From assembly GCA_009741485.1 (NCBI GenBank), contig CM019217.1:44426873-44490872 (forward strand): a stretch of DNA of 64,000 nt, given 5' to 3'. A model generated the notes under the pieces. The model did not search any database. It saw only the letters and a program-made list of their open reading frames with translations, and was not told the DNA's origin. Of the stretch, positions 9,374 through 20,418 are shown piece after piece (the stretch's first letter is position 1; every line of letters begins with the position of its first letter). The position numbers were made by a program, and so were the translations under genes. Origin of the DNA: Malurus cyaneus samueli. Lineage: Eukaryota; Chordata; Aves; Passeriformes; Maluridae.

Positions 9374-10654
9374 CTGGGAAAAAAAGGAAAAAAGTGGAAA
9401 AAAAAGGATGGGAAAGGTTTGGAGTGGGATATTTTGGGTGGAGGAAGCATCCAAAGAAATCCTTGAGCATCCTGGCCTAGCAAAAAGTTCCCTGCCCATG
9501 AGATTTTCTAAGCAAAACCATCCCAGGATTCTGAATATATTTAATTATTGAGGTGTTTCCCCAAATTCCTGGTTGGGAAGGGAAGGGAGAGGTGAGAAAG
9601 TTGAAATAGAAGTCCAGGAAAATAAGTTAAAAGTGCAAAATAAATACTAATTGCAACATTTTATATTTTTGCATACTTTTTTGCTTTTTGGTTGGTATTT
9701 TTTTTGCCTTTTTTAGGTAATTTTTGCCTTTTTTTTTGTTCATTTTTGAGGGTTTTTTTGGGTTATTTTTTGCTTTTTCCCGGATTAATATTTTTGTTTG
9801 TTATTTTTCTGATTGATTTTTTGCCTTTTTTTCGGCAAACTTTTGCTCTTTTTGGTTTTGACAAGGAGCCCTGAGCCCACCCCAGAAGGATTCCCAGCAC
9901 CCAAGGATTTATCCAGGCAAAGGGAAAGATTCCTATTATTAAAACGTGTTACAAATTGAGGAAACATGAACATCTGATGGGGAATATTTTTGAATGTGAC
10001 AAAAAAAAAGGGGAAAAGCAGGAACTGGAGCCGTCTCTTAATTCCAGGAAATCAAATTATCCCAGGGGATACCGGGGCTGTGGGTTGGGATCAAATGGGT
10101 GATGCTCCCTCTGGAGATAAAAATTTAATATTCATAAATTCCAGGATGATTTTTGGAGGGGGTTCAAGGCCAGGAATTGATAGTGAAAAACATTCCCAGC
10201 AGCCTGGTGACGGATTTAACCTCCAAGCGGGAACAAACAGCTTTCCCACCTCTTTCAAAATATAAAAATATAAATAAAAAGCAAAAAAATAGAAATAAAA
10301 AGCAAACTGGGGGGCCCATTAGCGAGAGGGAAAGATGTGAATGTCACTGGAGGAGTGTCATTTGCTTCAGATGTGACCTAAATCCACGGTTCAAGCGGAA
10401 CCGCGGGTGTTCCCGGCCGCTGCAGCCCCATTAAAATCCCATTTTCCGCCCTCTCTGGAGGGTGCTGAGGCGACATACGGTGTCCGAGGGAAAACTTCAT
10501 CCCCAGGCTCGTTTTGTGAAAAGGGAAACTTCTTCTTTGCAAAAGGAGAAGTGGGAAGTTTGACATCGAGGGTTTGTGCGGAGCGTCCCTCTGAGGGGCT
10601 GAGCTGGGGTTGTGATCCTTAATTCGCACATCCCCAGGCTGGCACCCAACAAAT
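9374..10654. other. BIN3 intron, copy 2, no gene seen
   Basis: This is the counterpart of 626-1,865. It holds T-rich sequence around 9,660-9,850, short A runs near 10,002 and 10,660, and otherwise unremarkable sequence. No BIN3 exon upstream of the 142-bp exon could be recognised. Confidence 0.5.
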
Positions 10655-11015
10655 CCTTATAAAAAAAATTTAATAAAAAAAAAAAAATTAAAAAGTAATT
10701 TAATGTGAATTTAAATGTAAATTTAAATATAAATATATGTACATGTAAATAACTGTTACTATATCAATAACTGTTACTATATCAGTACTATAACAAACTA
10801 TAACTAAACTATAAAAATATAAATAAATATTGTAAATATAAATATAATGTCATATACTGTAACTATAACTATGACTAACAATAAACATAAACATAAACAT
10901 AAACAACATAAAATATAAATATAAATATAAGCGTAAATATAAGCGTAAATGTAAGTAACTGTTACTATAACAATAACCGTAACTATAACTAAAAATACAA
11001 ATATAAATATAAATA
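10655..11015. repeat. AT-rich simple repeat, copy 2
   Basis: This is the partner of 1,866-2,220, with ATATAAATATAA, AACTGTTACTAT and AACATAAACATAAACA words. Lengths of individual runs differ between the copies. Confidence 0.8.
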
Positions 11016-11334
11016 TGGATCCCATGATATTCTCCCTCTGTTGCAACAGATTTGGGATGAGGAACAATGTGGAAAAGTCATCAGGGAGCTGCTCCAGCTG
11101 CCCAGGGTGGATCAGATGCTCTGCCCTGGCATTGCTTTTTATGGGCACCATCCCACACCATCCCATTATATTTAAATGGGAGATGTGTCCCGGATGCAGC
11201 AAGCTCCAGGCACGGCCTTTTCAGCTCCTGAGCTGCTAAAATAACCCCACCCCTTTGTAAAGTCTGAAAATCCACCGGAGAGGGGTGTGGGAAACGGGGA
11301 TGGAGGGAGGGAAGGCGCATGTGGTTCAGGAATT
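11016..11334. other. BIN3 intron between AT tract and 32-bp array, copy 2
   Basis: This is unique-looking intronic sequence and the partner of 2,221-2,535. I see no exon or RNA gene in it. Confidence 0.4.
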
Positions 11335-11890
11335 GTGGTTTGGAATCAGAATGGTTTGGGTTGTTGACCACTGATCAGGATGGTTGGGGGTCGTGAATAG
11401 GAATGGTTGGTTGTTTGATTCCATGGAATCAGGGAATGGTTTGGGTTTGGGTCCATGGAATCAGGGAATGGTTGGATGGTGGTAGGGGTTGGGTTGGTCA
11501 TGGAATCAAGGGGGTTGTGTGGGTCCACGAATCAGAAGGTTTGTGGGTCGACGGGAATGGTTTGGTGGCGTTAGGTGTGGTTGCCACGAACAGAATGGTT
11601 TGGTTGGTCCAGGAATCAGGAAAGGGTTTGTTGGGTCCATGATCAGGGAAGGTTGGTTTGGTCCATGGAATCAGGGAAGTTGGGTTTGGTCCAGTGAATC
11701 AAGGAAGTTTGGGTTGGTCATGGAATCAGGGAAGGGTTGTTGGTTCATGAATGGTTTGGTTGGTCAGAATCAGGAGTTTGGATTGGGTCATGAATCAGGG
11801 AAGGGTGTTGGGTTTGGGTCCTGGAATCGAGGAAGGTTGGGTTATCACAGACGGGAATGTTTGGTTTGTTTGGATCCATGGAATCAGGAT
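11335..11890. repeat. 32-bp G-rich minisatellite, copy 2
   Basis: This is the same array as 2,536-3,170, but here units are shortened by frequent small deletions, so the period is often below 32 bp. It is the one section where copy 2 is clearly worse than copy 1, which argues against one copy being uniformly the bad one. Confidence 0.85.
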
Positions 11891-12499
11891 CACTGAGCAC
11901 CCAACCCAGCAAATTCCTGGAAACCCATCCCGAGAAGACCCCAAACCACGAGCACCGGGACCAGCTTGGTGGGTTCCTGGTGCCTTTCCCAGCTTTTCCT
12001 GGCATTTCCACGGTGCTCCCACCTGGACAGACCTGAGACTCCAGTGGGAACAGCCCCTTCCACCCCAACCCGATCCCATCCACAGGAAGGCCAACCTTCC
12101 CCCTAAAAGAGAAAGCAGCAACATTGCAACGCACTTTCCATTTCTTGATCAAATCTGGTTTTTTAAAAAAAAAAAAAGAAGAAAAAAGCTCCGTTCTGAT
12201 TTTTTTTTTAAATTTTTCCCCCATTTATTGCCGCCATCGACTCGGCGCAATTTCGCAGCCCGTAATGGAAGGCAACACGCACTGGCAGAGCTTTAAAAAA
12301 AAAAAAATATCTACAGGGCTGGATCTGAAGAGGCTGTGACTGTGTAGGCACGGCAGCTCCTGTCTCACAAGGCTTTTAATGCATAGATTATACGCTGCAT
12401 TTCCGAGGGAGGGAGGGGAGGGCAGGGGGTCAGCTCCCCGGAGCCGCAGCCATGCCCGGCTCGGTGTTCCCGAGTACTGGGAATTATCAAATCTTGCAC
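11891..12499. other. BIN3 intron after the 32-bp array, copy 2
   Basis: This is the partner of 3,171-3,789. It contains an A run near 12,163, a T run near 12,200 and an A run near 12,295. No exon was recognised. Confidence 0.45.
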
Positions 12500-12625
12500 T
12501 GGGATGAGTGGAAGGGACCTTAAATCGCCCCAGCCCACCCCGTGTCATGGCAGGGACATTTTTGCTGTCCCAGGGTGCTCCAAGCCCTGTCCAGGCTGAT
12601 TTTGGGCACTTCCAGGGGTGAGGAA
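12500..12625 (-). mobile_element. CR1 LINE 3'-end remnant, copy 2
   Basis: This carries the complement of a CR1 3' end: TGGAAGGGACCTTAAATCGC, then GGCAGGGACATTTTTGCTG, GTGCTCCAAGCCCTGTCCAG and GGGCACTTCCAGGGGTGAGG. It is slightly cleaner than the partner at 3,790-3,910. The fragment is short and old. Confidence 0.6.
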
Positions 12626-12782
12626 GTGTTTTCCACTTTATCAGAGCGAGCTGTGCCATGCCCAATCTCACAGGGAAGGATTCTTTCTCAAAATCTCACT
12701 TAAATCTCCATTTTAGTTCAAAACCAACCCTTTCATTGTCTGAGGTCGTGTAAGTGTGGTTGTGATTCTCCACCAGCACCGT

Positions 12783-13207
12783 CCAATAGGATTCCCAAGG
12801 AATCCATAGGGAATCCATGGGGAATACACTGGGAATCCATTGGGAATCCACTGGGAATCCACAAGGAATTAATGGGGAATCCATTTGGAAGACATTGGGA
12901 ATCCACTGGGAATCCACAAGAATTAATGGGGAATCCATAGGGAATCCAAAGGAATCTTAAGGAATCCACTAGGGAATCCATATTGGGAATCCAGGGAATC
13001 CATCGGAATCCATAGGGAATCCTTTGGGAATCCATGGGGAATCCATTGGGAATCCATCTGGAATCCATGGGGAATCCATAGGGAATCAATTGGGAATCCA
13101 TTGGGAATCCATTGGGAATCCATTTGGAATGCATTGGGGATCCATTGGGAATCTATTGGGAATCCATTGGGAATCCACAGGGAACCCACAGGGAATCCAT
13201 AGGGAAT
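12783..13207. repeat. 11-bp minisatellite (GGGAATCCATW), copy 2, main block
   Basis: A regular run of GGGAATCCATT and GGGAATCCATA units has a period of 11 bp. Best preserved at about 13,020-13,200. It is the partner of 4,066-4,470. Confidence 0.93.
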
Positions 13208-13437
13208 GAGGGGTCTGACAGTCACAACCTCTCCCAAATCCCCCCTCCACGCCCTGTTTCTCAAAACCTCCCATTTTTCATGAAAATCCCTGAAAATCAA
13301 AGCCGAAATTTTGGTGGGAACGCTGGCCAAGCAACAGTAAAGCAGCACCCGGGGTTTTCAAGCCCCTGCCACCAAAGCACTTGAGGAATAATCTGCTGTT
13401 GTTCCCTGTCACTTTTTAGGGAAGGCTGCTGAGAGGG

Positions 13438-13622
13438 GATTCCACAGGGAATCCATAGGGAATCTATAGGGAATCCATGAGGAATCCATGGGGAATCCGG
13501 ATAATCATGGGGAATCCATGGAATCCATGGGGAATCCATAGGGAATCAATTGGGAATCCATAAGGAATCCATAGAGAATCCATACAGAGTCCATTGGGAA
13601 TCCACAGGGAACCCATAGGGAA
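13438..13622. repeat. 11-bp minisatellite, copy 2, second block
   Basis: This is the second run of the same 11-bp unit and the partner of 4,700-4,880. The flanking spacers at 13,208-13,437 and 13,623-13,850 are related to each other (both contain TCTGACAGTCACAAC), showing an older duplication inside the unit. Confidence 0.9.
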
Positions 13623-15049
13623 TGAAAGGTCTGACAGTCACAACCGCTCCCAAATCCCCCCTCCATGCCCTGTTTCTCAATTTTTCACGCAAATCCCCAA
13701 AAATAAGAGCCGAAATTTTGGTGAGAACGGCAGCAAAGCAAAGAGGAGCACCCGGGGTTTTCGAGCCTCTGCCACCAAAGCAGCTTGAGGAATAATCTGC
13801 TGTTGTTCCCTGTCACTTTTTAGGGAAGGCTGCTGAGAGGGGATTAGAGCCCAGGCGGCTTAGGAGGAGCAGGTGAGGGGAGATGCGCAGGGATAACGAA
13901 CAGAAAATACAAATTCCTCAGCCCGTGGCGGCGGGGGGAGAGGGGGGAACCTGCCGGTGAACTCGGCTGGGGATGACAGGTTATCCTTGGGAAAATGTCT
14001 AAATCAGCCCATTCCCTGCATGGCAAATCGCCTTCCTGCCTTGTCTCCGTGCGTAATTAAAGGCTGGGGTTGGAGAGACGCTGCCATGGGAGATAAAAGG
14101 GTCCCCGGTGCTGCTGGATCTGTTCGTTCTTCAGCAAGGCTGGCACGTCTGGGGCTTGGAAATGGGAAATTTCTCCCAATTTCTCTGCTCGGGGTGGTGG
14201 GGATGCTCGAGGAGCGAGTTTTGTCACCTTTCCATCTCCTCCTCGCCCTCTCCATCCCAAATTCTCATCCCACAGCTTCCTCCAGGCCCCGTTTTTAGTG
14301 GGAAAGAGGAAAAAATAACAGTAAAATCTTTAATTCTCTCCATTTTCAAGCATCTCCAACACTCTCAGTGGCAGCCTGTGAGCTGCACCAGGGTGGCTCT
14401 GCCCCGTGGAATTATTTTTGGGATGAAGGCTTGGATAAGAAACTCAAAGGAAGTGGATGGGATCTACAGCTGGTGTCGGACAGTGAAAAAAAAAAAAAAA
14501 AAAAAAAAAAGGAATGACAGAGCTGGGAAGCATCAGATGTCAAAGAAATCGATGGTGGATGAGGTGAGGGGAATTTGGAGAGGCACCAGAATGACCCAGG
14601 ACATGGAAAAGGATTCTGGACATTCCTCTGCCCACACCAGGGCCTGTCCACCCACCAGGAAGGGGGAAATTAAACCCAGCCTTTCCTCCCGGAGGGAAAA
14701 GGCCCAGGAAGGGAGAGGCCGGGCCGAGGAAGCGGCGCACGGGGGATTAGGTGGCCATGTGGCTGCTCTAAATAATCCTCATTAGGGGCTCGTTAAGGAC
14801 ATGAAAGCGGCTTTTCCTGCTTCCGGTCCGCAGGCAGCCCCGGAGCTGCATGTTCCTGGTGGGACAGGGGATGGTGGGATGGTGGAAAGAGGGATTCCCG
14901 CACCGGGAAATGTTGGGGACGCAGAGCTCTGATGGAATTTATCCATCTCTGCTCTGAGTGGCTCCAGGATGGCACCTCTGGAATGACCAACGGGGCTGAC
15001 ACCCAGCCCTGGGCACACTCTGGGTCACCCCTGCCAAAGCCAGGGTGGT
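13623..15049. other. BIN3 intron, copy 2, with a 25-A tract at 14,486-14,510
   Basis: This GC-moderate intronic sequence holds an uninterrupted run of 25 adenines at 14,486-14,510. No exon was recognised. The partner region in copy 1 (4,881-6,329) is strongly degraded in its second half and lacks a comparable A run. Confidence 0.5.
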
Positions 15050-15925
15050 CATGACATAACCAGGGCCAAATCTCCAATCAGTTTGGGATTGGGACGATGC
15101 TCCAAGGGATGGCACTGAATTAAGGTCACCAGGACATTGCTGTTGCCAAATTTCTCCAATTTTGGGAGAAGGACGATGCTCCAAGGGATGGCACTGAACC
15201 AAGGTCACCAGGACACCCCTGTGGTCAAAACATTCCAATTTTGGGAGCAGGAAAATGCTCCAAAGGGTGGCACTGTGCCAGGGTGACCTGGACATTGCTG
15301 TGGCCAAATCTCTCCAGTTTTGGGAGAAGGACGATGCTCCAAGGGATGGCACTGAATTAAGGTGACCAGGACATCCCTGTGGCCAAATTTCTCCAATTTT
15401 GGGACCAGGACAATGCTCCAAAGGGTGGCACTGTGCCAGGGTGACCATGACATTCCCAGGGCCAAATGTCTCCAATTTTGGGACAGGGATGGCTCCAAAG
15501 GGATGGCATTGAACCAAGGTGACCAGGACATCCCCAGTGGCCAAATCTCTCCAGTTTTGGGACCGGGATGATGCTCCAAGGGATGGCACTGAACAAGGTC
15601 ACCAGGACACCCCTGTGGTCAAAACCATTCCAATTTTGGGAGGCAGGAAAATGCTCCAAGGGTGGCACTGTGCCAGGTGACCAGCACATCCCGGGCCAAA
15701 TTCTCCAATTTTGGGACAGGATGCTCCAAAGGGATGGCACTGTGACCAGGTGACCAGGACATCCCAGTGGCCAAATTCTCCAGTTTTGGGAGAGGACGAT
15801 GCTCCAAGGGGATGGCACTGAATTAAGGTCACCAGGCCATCCCTGTGATCAAATCTCTCCAATTTTGGGACCAGGACATGATGCTCCAAAGGGATGGCAC
15901 TGTGCCAGGGTGACCAGGCCACCCC
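15050..15925. repeat. 79-bp minisatellite, copy 2
   Basis: About eleven units repeat with a measured spacing of 79 bp: the ACAT of the word GGACATCCCTG at 15,371 recurs at 15,450. Each unit contains CTCCAATTTTGGGA, ATGCTCCAAGGGATGGCACT and a GGTGACCAGGACA-type word. Two unit variants alternate (ending GAATTAAGG or GTGCCAGGG), suggesting a higher-order repeat of two or more units. The array gives long artificial minus-strand frames. Confidence 0.93.
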
Positions 15926-16383
15926 TCTGCCCCCAGAGGGTCAGACAGACCCAGTTAAATCGAGACCTGCAGCCCTGGAAATCGGCTCCCGACGTGAACG
16001 GCCCCAAATCCCGTGGATTTCCAAACCACCTGGCTGCTTTAAGCCGCTTCCTTCCTTAAATAAAGACACACAATATGGAGCTAAGACTCCATCCCCAACC
16101 CCTGACCTTGCCTTGGCTGGGAAAAACCAGGTTCAAACCAGTTTGGCTTTGTCCCCTTTTGCCCCAAATCCCAAATCTGCTGTGAGGTTATGCAGGCAGC
16201 TCCCATAGAGGAGCCCATCCCTCCTGCCCAGCTCCTCGCCCAACCCATCCACAGAAAAATGTGATTTTCTCACTGGAATTTTGTTCTTTCCCTGAAAATA
16301 AATGAGTCACTCCCAGCCAAAGGGTGCTCGGGGCTCCGAAAGGCAAATTGTGAATAACCCTACGAGCCCACAAGCAGCAGGAT
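15926..16383. other. Right end of BIN3-derived DNA
   Basis: This is the last stretch shared with copy 1 (7,191-7,620). No exon was seen. It ends at about 16,384, where the sequence becomes FBXW7 intron. Confidence 0.55.
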
Positions 16384-19200
16384 TGAAACAATACAAACCT
16401 CCACCCCTCCTCTCAAATCCTACTACTGCTTTTTTTCAACAAATCCCCCAATATTTGCCTGAAAACTCCAATCCCTGGACAACTGAATGGAGATTTTATT
16501 GCCCATGTGCCTCTGATTACAATATATTACCGCTAATGATAATTGTCTGGATTAAACTTATCTCTTTTTCTTTGGCTAATAAACTTCTCAAAGACCACCA
16601 GTGAAGATGTAATAAAGTGCAGCTGTTGGAGCACCAAAAAAAAAAAATTAACTTGCTTTAGGTTTAAATATTTCCTATTAAATTAGATCCAGCTCAGGCA
16701 GGAATTTAATAAGCTTCAATAATTTAATTCTGGCTTAGGGAAGCAAAACAATATGTGCAATCAAAAAGACAGTGCTGAACATTTCAGTCATGTTAAAACA
16801 TCACAGCTACTCAGCCCACAGGTTTTTTTTTTCTGAGGTGACTGACCGACCAAGGATGTGGAAAAGGCCTTGGGGAAAACAGTATTTTTTCCTTTCAGAC
16901 TGGTATTGTGTGCACTTAGCTTGGTTTTAGTGGTATAGGTAACAACAGGACAGCTGCTGAGGATAACATGTTTAAGATGTAAAAGGTATTCACTTCATAA
17001 TGTCAAAGCTGAATGTATTCAGCATTTGTCATTGCATGCCCAGAAGATCTTTGAAGGGATTGTTAATCCTACTGTGGGTAAGAATAAAATTAAGAGCCAT
17101 AGGCAGCCTCACCCTGCTGCTGTTGGCTTTCCTACAACAAACTGTCTAATGGAGGATCCCATAATGAAATGTACATTTATTTTAATTGAAAAGGGCAACC
17201 TAAACGCAAATGAAGAATACTTTCTTTGTACGTACTCCCAAAAGCAAAACGTTCCCTTAAATGTATAAAATTGAGCACAATGGCATGACTTAACAATTAG
17301 TGTTCAGTAATTTTTTGAAAGTAATTACAAAACCCAATGTGACCATTTACCCCAAACCTTTAAGAGAACCAGAAATTGTGTGTGAAGGACGGAAGCATGC
17401 TGTATCAGCCCTCATGCTTACTGATGCTGAAGAATTAATAAAATAAAGAAACCCTGAAGGTTGGTTTGTGCAAATGAACATGACTAAATAATTCCTTTGA
17501 CAGATGTAAAGCCCAAAATAAGGATTCTGTGTTCTTACTACTTTAACAGGATGATTTCTTAAAATATGAGCACATTGGCTGAAATAAGGAAAAAAAGAGA
17601 ACTGTAGAAGTGAACATCAGTTATGAACTGAAAAAGATGGATTTGATAGCAGTGAATTAGGCTAGGAGCCAGTAATTGCAGAATACTGATTAAAAAAAAT
17701 GTTAAAGAGCAGGAAATCTAGGTACTACAAAAAAGCAAGCCATTTTCAAGGATGCTGAAAAGAACAGGATACTAGCAACAGGAATTACTATACTGTCACT
17801 GATGCAAAAAAAATACTTTGGAAGAAAATACATGTGCTGATAATACAGCTTGCAGTGGTAATAGAGCATTTCAGTAGAAACTCACGTTAACAACTTACCA
17901 AAGTTACGGTTTTTCTTATTACAGTTGATCCAGATAATTGTATTTGATTATTTTTTTTATTTTGAAGGAACCTTTGGCTTAAAATTAGTGCATTTTCAAA
18001 AGGTATGATCACAACAAGATCCAGGACAATTAGAAAGCTTAAATAGATCAATGTTTAAATGGAGTAAACTGAAAGACTGGGTCTTTAGGATACATTATCT
18101 CAGATAAAAAATATTGGACTACGTCAAGAGGAGTCAACTAACAGTTAAAGGAAGGCCACGGCAATTAATGCCACTTAGCATTAGATTACAGAAAAAGAGA
18201 TCCTCAAACTGCCTTGACCTCTTTTCTCCGCAGTTACAGGTTTGACTGATAAAAATAATAGTGCAGAAGTAGATGGCTGTGTGCATTGAAAGACTGTATC
18301 CCCATGACAGAACTGAAGAAAATAGAATAATACAAAAATCAACATGGCACACATTTAAATGGGTTAGAAAATGGGTAATTATAGAGATCATGTTGTTAAA
18401 GTAAATGCAGAATCTTCATGGAGTATCTTTATCGAGGAGTCTTGCAATGATCTTTCCTTGTCTGTTCTAATTAGCATTTATTGCAGCCTGGTGGGAAAGC
18501 ATGTATAGTCATTACTTGTGAGGAAAACAGGCTGGGAGACAGAGACAAGCCATTGTTCTGGGCCAACAGGGGTTTTGGGGAAGTAGGCGTGAGCAAACAC
18601 TGTCTGTACATGGTGAGAAACCATGTCATACATTTGGGATCAAAGAAGGGAGGCTGTGCTTATGTAGTGTGGGACTCTCTCCTGGGCAACAGTAAAGTCT
18701 GAAGAAGCTCTGAAACATGATTTTGCAGGAGTGATGCTGTAGCTGTGGCTTACAGAGAGCGATGGTTCTTGGATAAACAAACAGGAAAAAATACAACAAA
18801 TATATGTGGTTTATAGATTGGTGGTAAAACTACCAAGTGTGTGCTCTCTCCCTTCTAAAATGCTTCAAAAAGCTATTGGAAATCCTGCAGTGACTCAGAA
18901 AAATGCCAGGAAAATGACTCAAGGCTGCAAAACATGTCTCTGTATTGAGAAATTTAGAAAGACAGCTTAGTTTGTCAAGGGGAAGATTACAAGAAAAAAT
19001 CCTTCCAGTTGGAGTACCAACAATTGAGAGAGAAATTTGATGAGGTTTTTTTTTTAAGGGAATTTTTTTTTTTATTCAATCAGAAAGAAGTCTCCAGGGG
19101 TCTTCTGGAGAGAGAGCCAACTTACCTCCAAGATTGCTTTTTCTTAAAGTCTCCATTCCCCTCTATCAAAAGGGTAACTAAGGAAAATGTTTCTTTTCAG
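16384..19200 (+). other. FBXW7: FBXW7 intron, 5'-truncated by the junction
   Basis: This AT-rich sequence ends in a good acceptor (TTTCTTTTCAG) at 19,200. The preceding 114-bp coding exon, which encodes the previous WD40 blade in other vertebrates, is not present in these 2.8 kb. Two internal stretches stand out: 16,470-16,600, which is unusually free of simple repeats and resembles conserved non-coding DNA, and 18,470-18,760, which is GC-richer and may be an old insertion. Neither is identified with certainty. Confidence 0.7.
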
Positions 19201-19382
19201 TGTTTGAGAACACTGGTTGGGCACACAGGCGGAGTGTGGTCATCCCAGATGAGGGACAATATCATCATCAGTGGCTCCACAGACAGAACGCTGAAAGTCT
19301 GGAATGCTGAGACTGGGGAGTGCATCCACACCCTGTATGGACACACCTCCACCGTGCGCTGCATGCACCTCCACGAGAAAAG
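19201..19382 (+). CDS. FBXW7: FBXW7 coding exon, residues 413-472 plus two bases
   Basis: FBXW7 is the F-box/WD40 receptor of an SCF (SKP1-CUL1-RBX1) ubiquitin ligase that binds phosphodegrons in cyclin E, MYC, NOTCH and JUN. This 182-bp exon begins [13 protein letters not shown] after TTTCTTTTCAG and ends HLHEK plus AG before GTGAGG. It covers one WD40 blade and the start of the next, with characteristic GH and VW dipeptides. The arginine in TVRCM corresponds to R465, a degron-contacting residue in human numbering. The size equals that of the mammalian exon. Numbering was obtained by counting from the three degron arginines, and gives exactly 707 at the stop codon. Confidence 0.97.
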
Positions 19383-20418
19383 GTGAGGCTTTGTCCAGAG
19401 CTACAGCCACAGCCTGGCCTGGCTTTAGACACCTGTGCTCACTGAAAGTGCTGCTTGAACTGGGGTACCTCATCCAACAGCGAGTGGAACACGAACCAGG
19501 CAAAACATGACACGAGGGAGGAGATGATTAATAGGAGCAGAAGCCTAAGAATACTAAATGAAGAACTGAAAATTGAGTCATGTACTTCAAAAAGTCACAG
19601 TCTGCGTTATTTCAAAGCTAATTCTTTGTTACACTGTGATCCAATCTCCCACACGGAATAATTTCTTCTTTTGTCAATGTTAGAAACCTTTACTCGTTTT
19701 ACTAAATGGCCTTTTAAGTACTGTCAGTGCAGTATTTTATTTAAATTTTAACCAATTATAACATAATTTTTGCAATAACAAGCCATGTCTTGATTCAACA
19801 AACATTGGCAGAGCTCTGTTACTTGGCTCTGGTATGGAGCTGTTGACAGAAAGATTGTTGGTTGCATTTCTCCTCTTTTAAAGAATGATGAGGTTTTTCT
19901 GTATAAATTCCATTATGTTCATTCTGTCTCATTTTTGTTCTTGCCTAAAAAAGCTTATAGAAGCATAAACTGAAAAAATAAATTCTAGCAGAATAACTGT
20001 TACTTTACTAAAAGTGAAATTTTTAAATATCTTTGTTTATTTGTTAGAATTAGTTACCTCAGAATGTTCACAGCACTGGCTGGAGCTCACTGTGTTCATA
20101 AGCTTTCAGAGGTAGATAAAACAGTCCACAGAATTTCTCATGGCATTGTTTTGCTGTTCATGAGTGAAGTGCCTCTTCAGATACTGATGGCTAGCTATAT
20201 CAGATAGATTCTGAGGAGATGAGTAGAGCAAGGAAGAGCACTTTGGTCATTTGAGACCCTAATAAAATGTCACACCGAGCTGCAACTTTTGTGACTAGTG
20301 CAGCAATGCTACCTAACACCCCAAATTAAAACTCAGAACCCCTTTGTACCCAGGTTTAATTGTTGTAATATTTTTATGCCCGATGCTAAGTACAGGAGGG
20401 GTTTTCTTGTTCCTGCAG
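19383..20418 (+). other. FBXW7: FBXW7 intron (1,036 bp)
   Basis: This intron begins GTGAGG and ends CCTGCAG. It is AT-rich with no recognisable nested gene, RNA or transposon. The phase is preserved across it: AG joins A to complete an arginine codon. Confidence 0.92.

Larger units (their letters stand above)
8734..16383. repeat. Copy 2 of the ~8.76-kb duplicated BIN3 segment
   Basis: This is the second copy of the segment at 1-7,620. It is cleaner over most of its length: the BIN3 exon is open, homopolymer runs are longer, and the 11-bp and 79-bp arrays are regular. The exception is the 32-bp array (about 11,335-11,890), where this copy has more short deletions than copy 1. Its right edge is abrupt: after the shared block containing CCCTACGAGCC the sequence switches at about 16,384 to AT-rich DNA belonging to FBXW7. 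Copy 1 instead continues into the spacer that carries the next BIN3 exon. Confidence 0.9.

Noticed and set aside
15357..15818. Long minus-strand frames with repeating NWR and CPGH words
   Set aside because: They are products of the 79-bp minisatellite, with no start, splice or homology support.
1..16383. Possible origin from an amplified germline-restricted chromosome segment in a songbird
   Set aside because: Such chromosomes do carry amplified, rearranged autosomal gene copies, but indel-only divergence and an otherwise normal FBXW7 region make assembly error simpler. Only germline against somatic read depth could support it.
9374..16383. Search for upstream BIN3 exons on the minus strand
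   Set aside because: No stretch resembling the N-terminal part of BIN3 with matching splice sites was found. They probably lie beyond the break.
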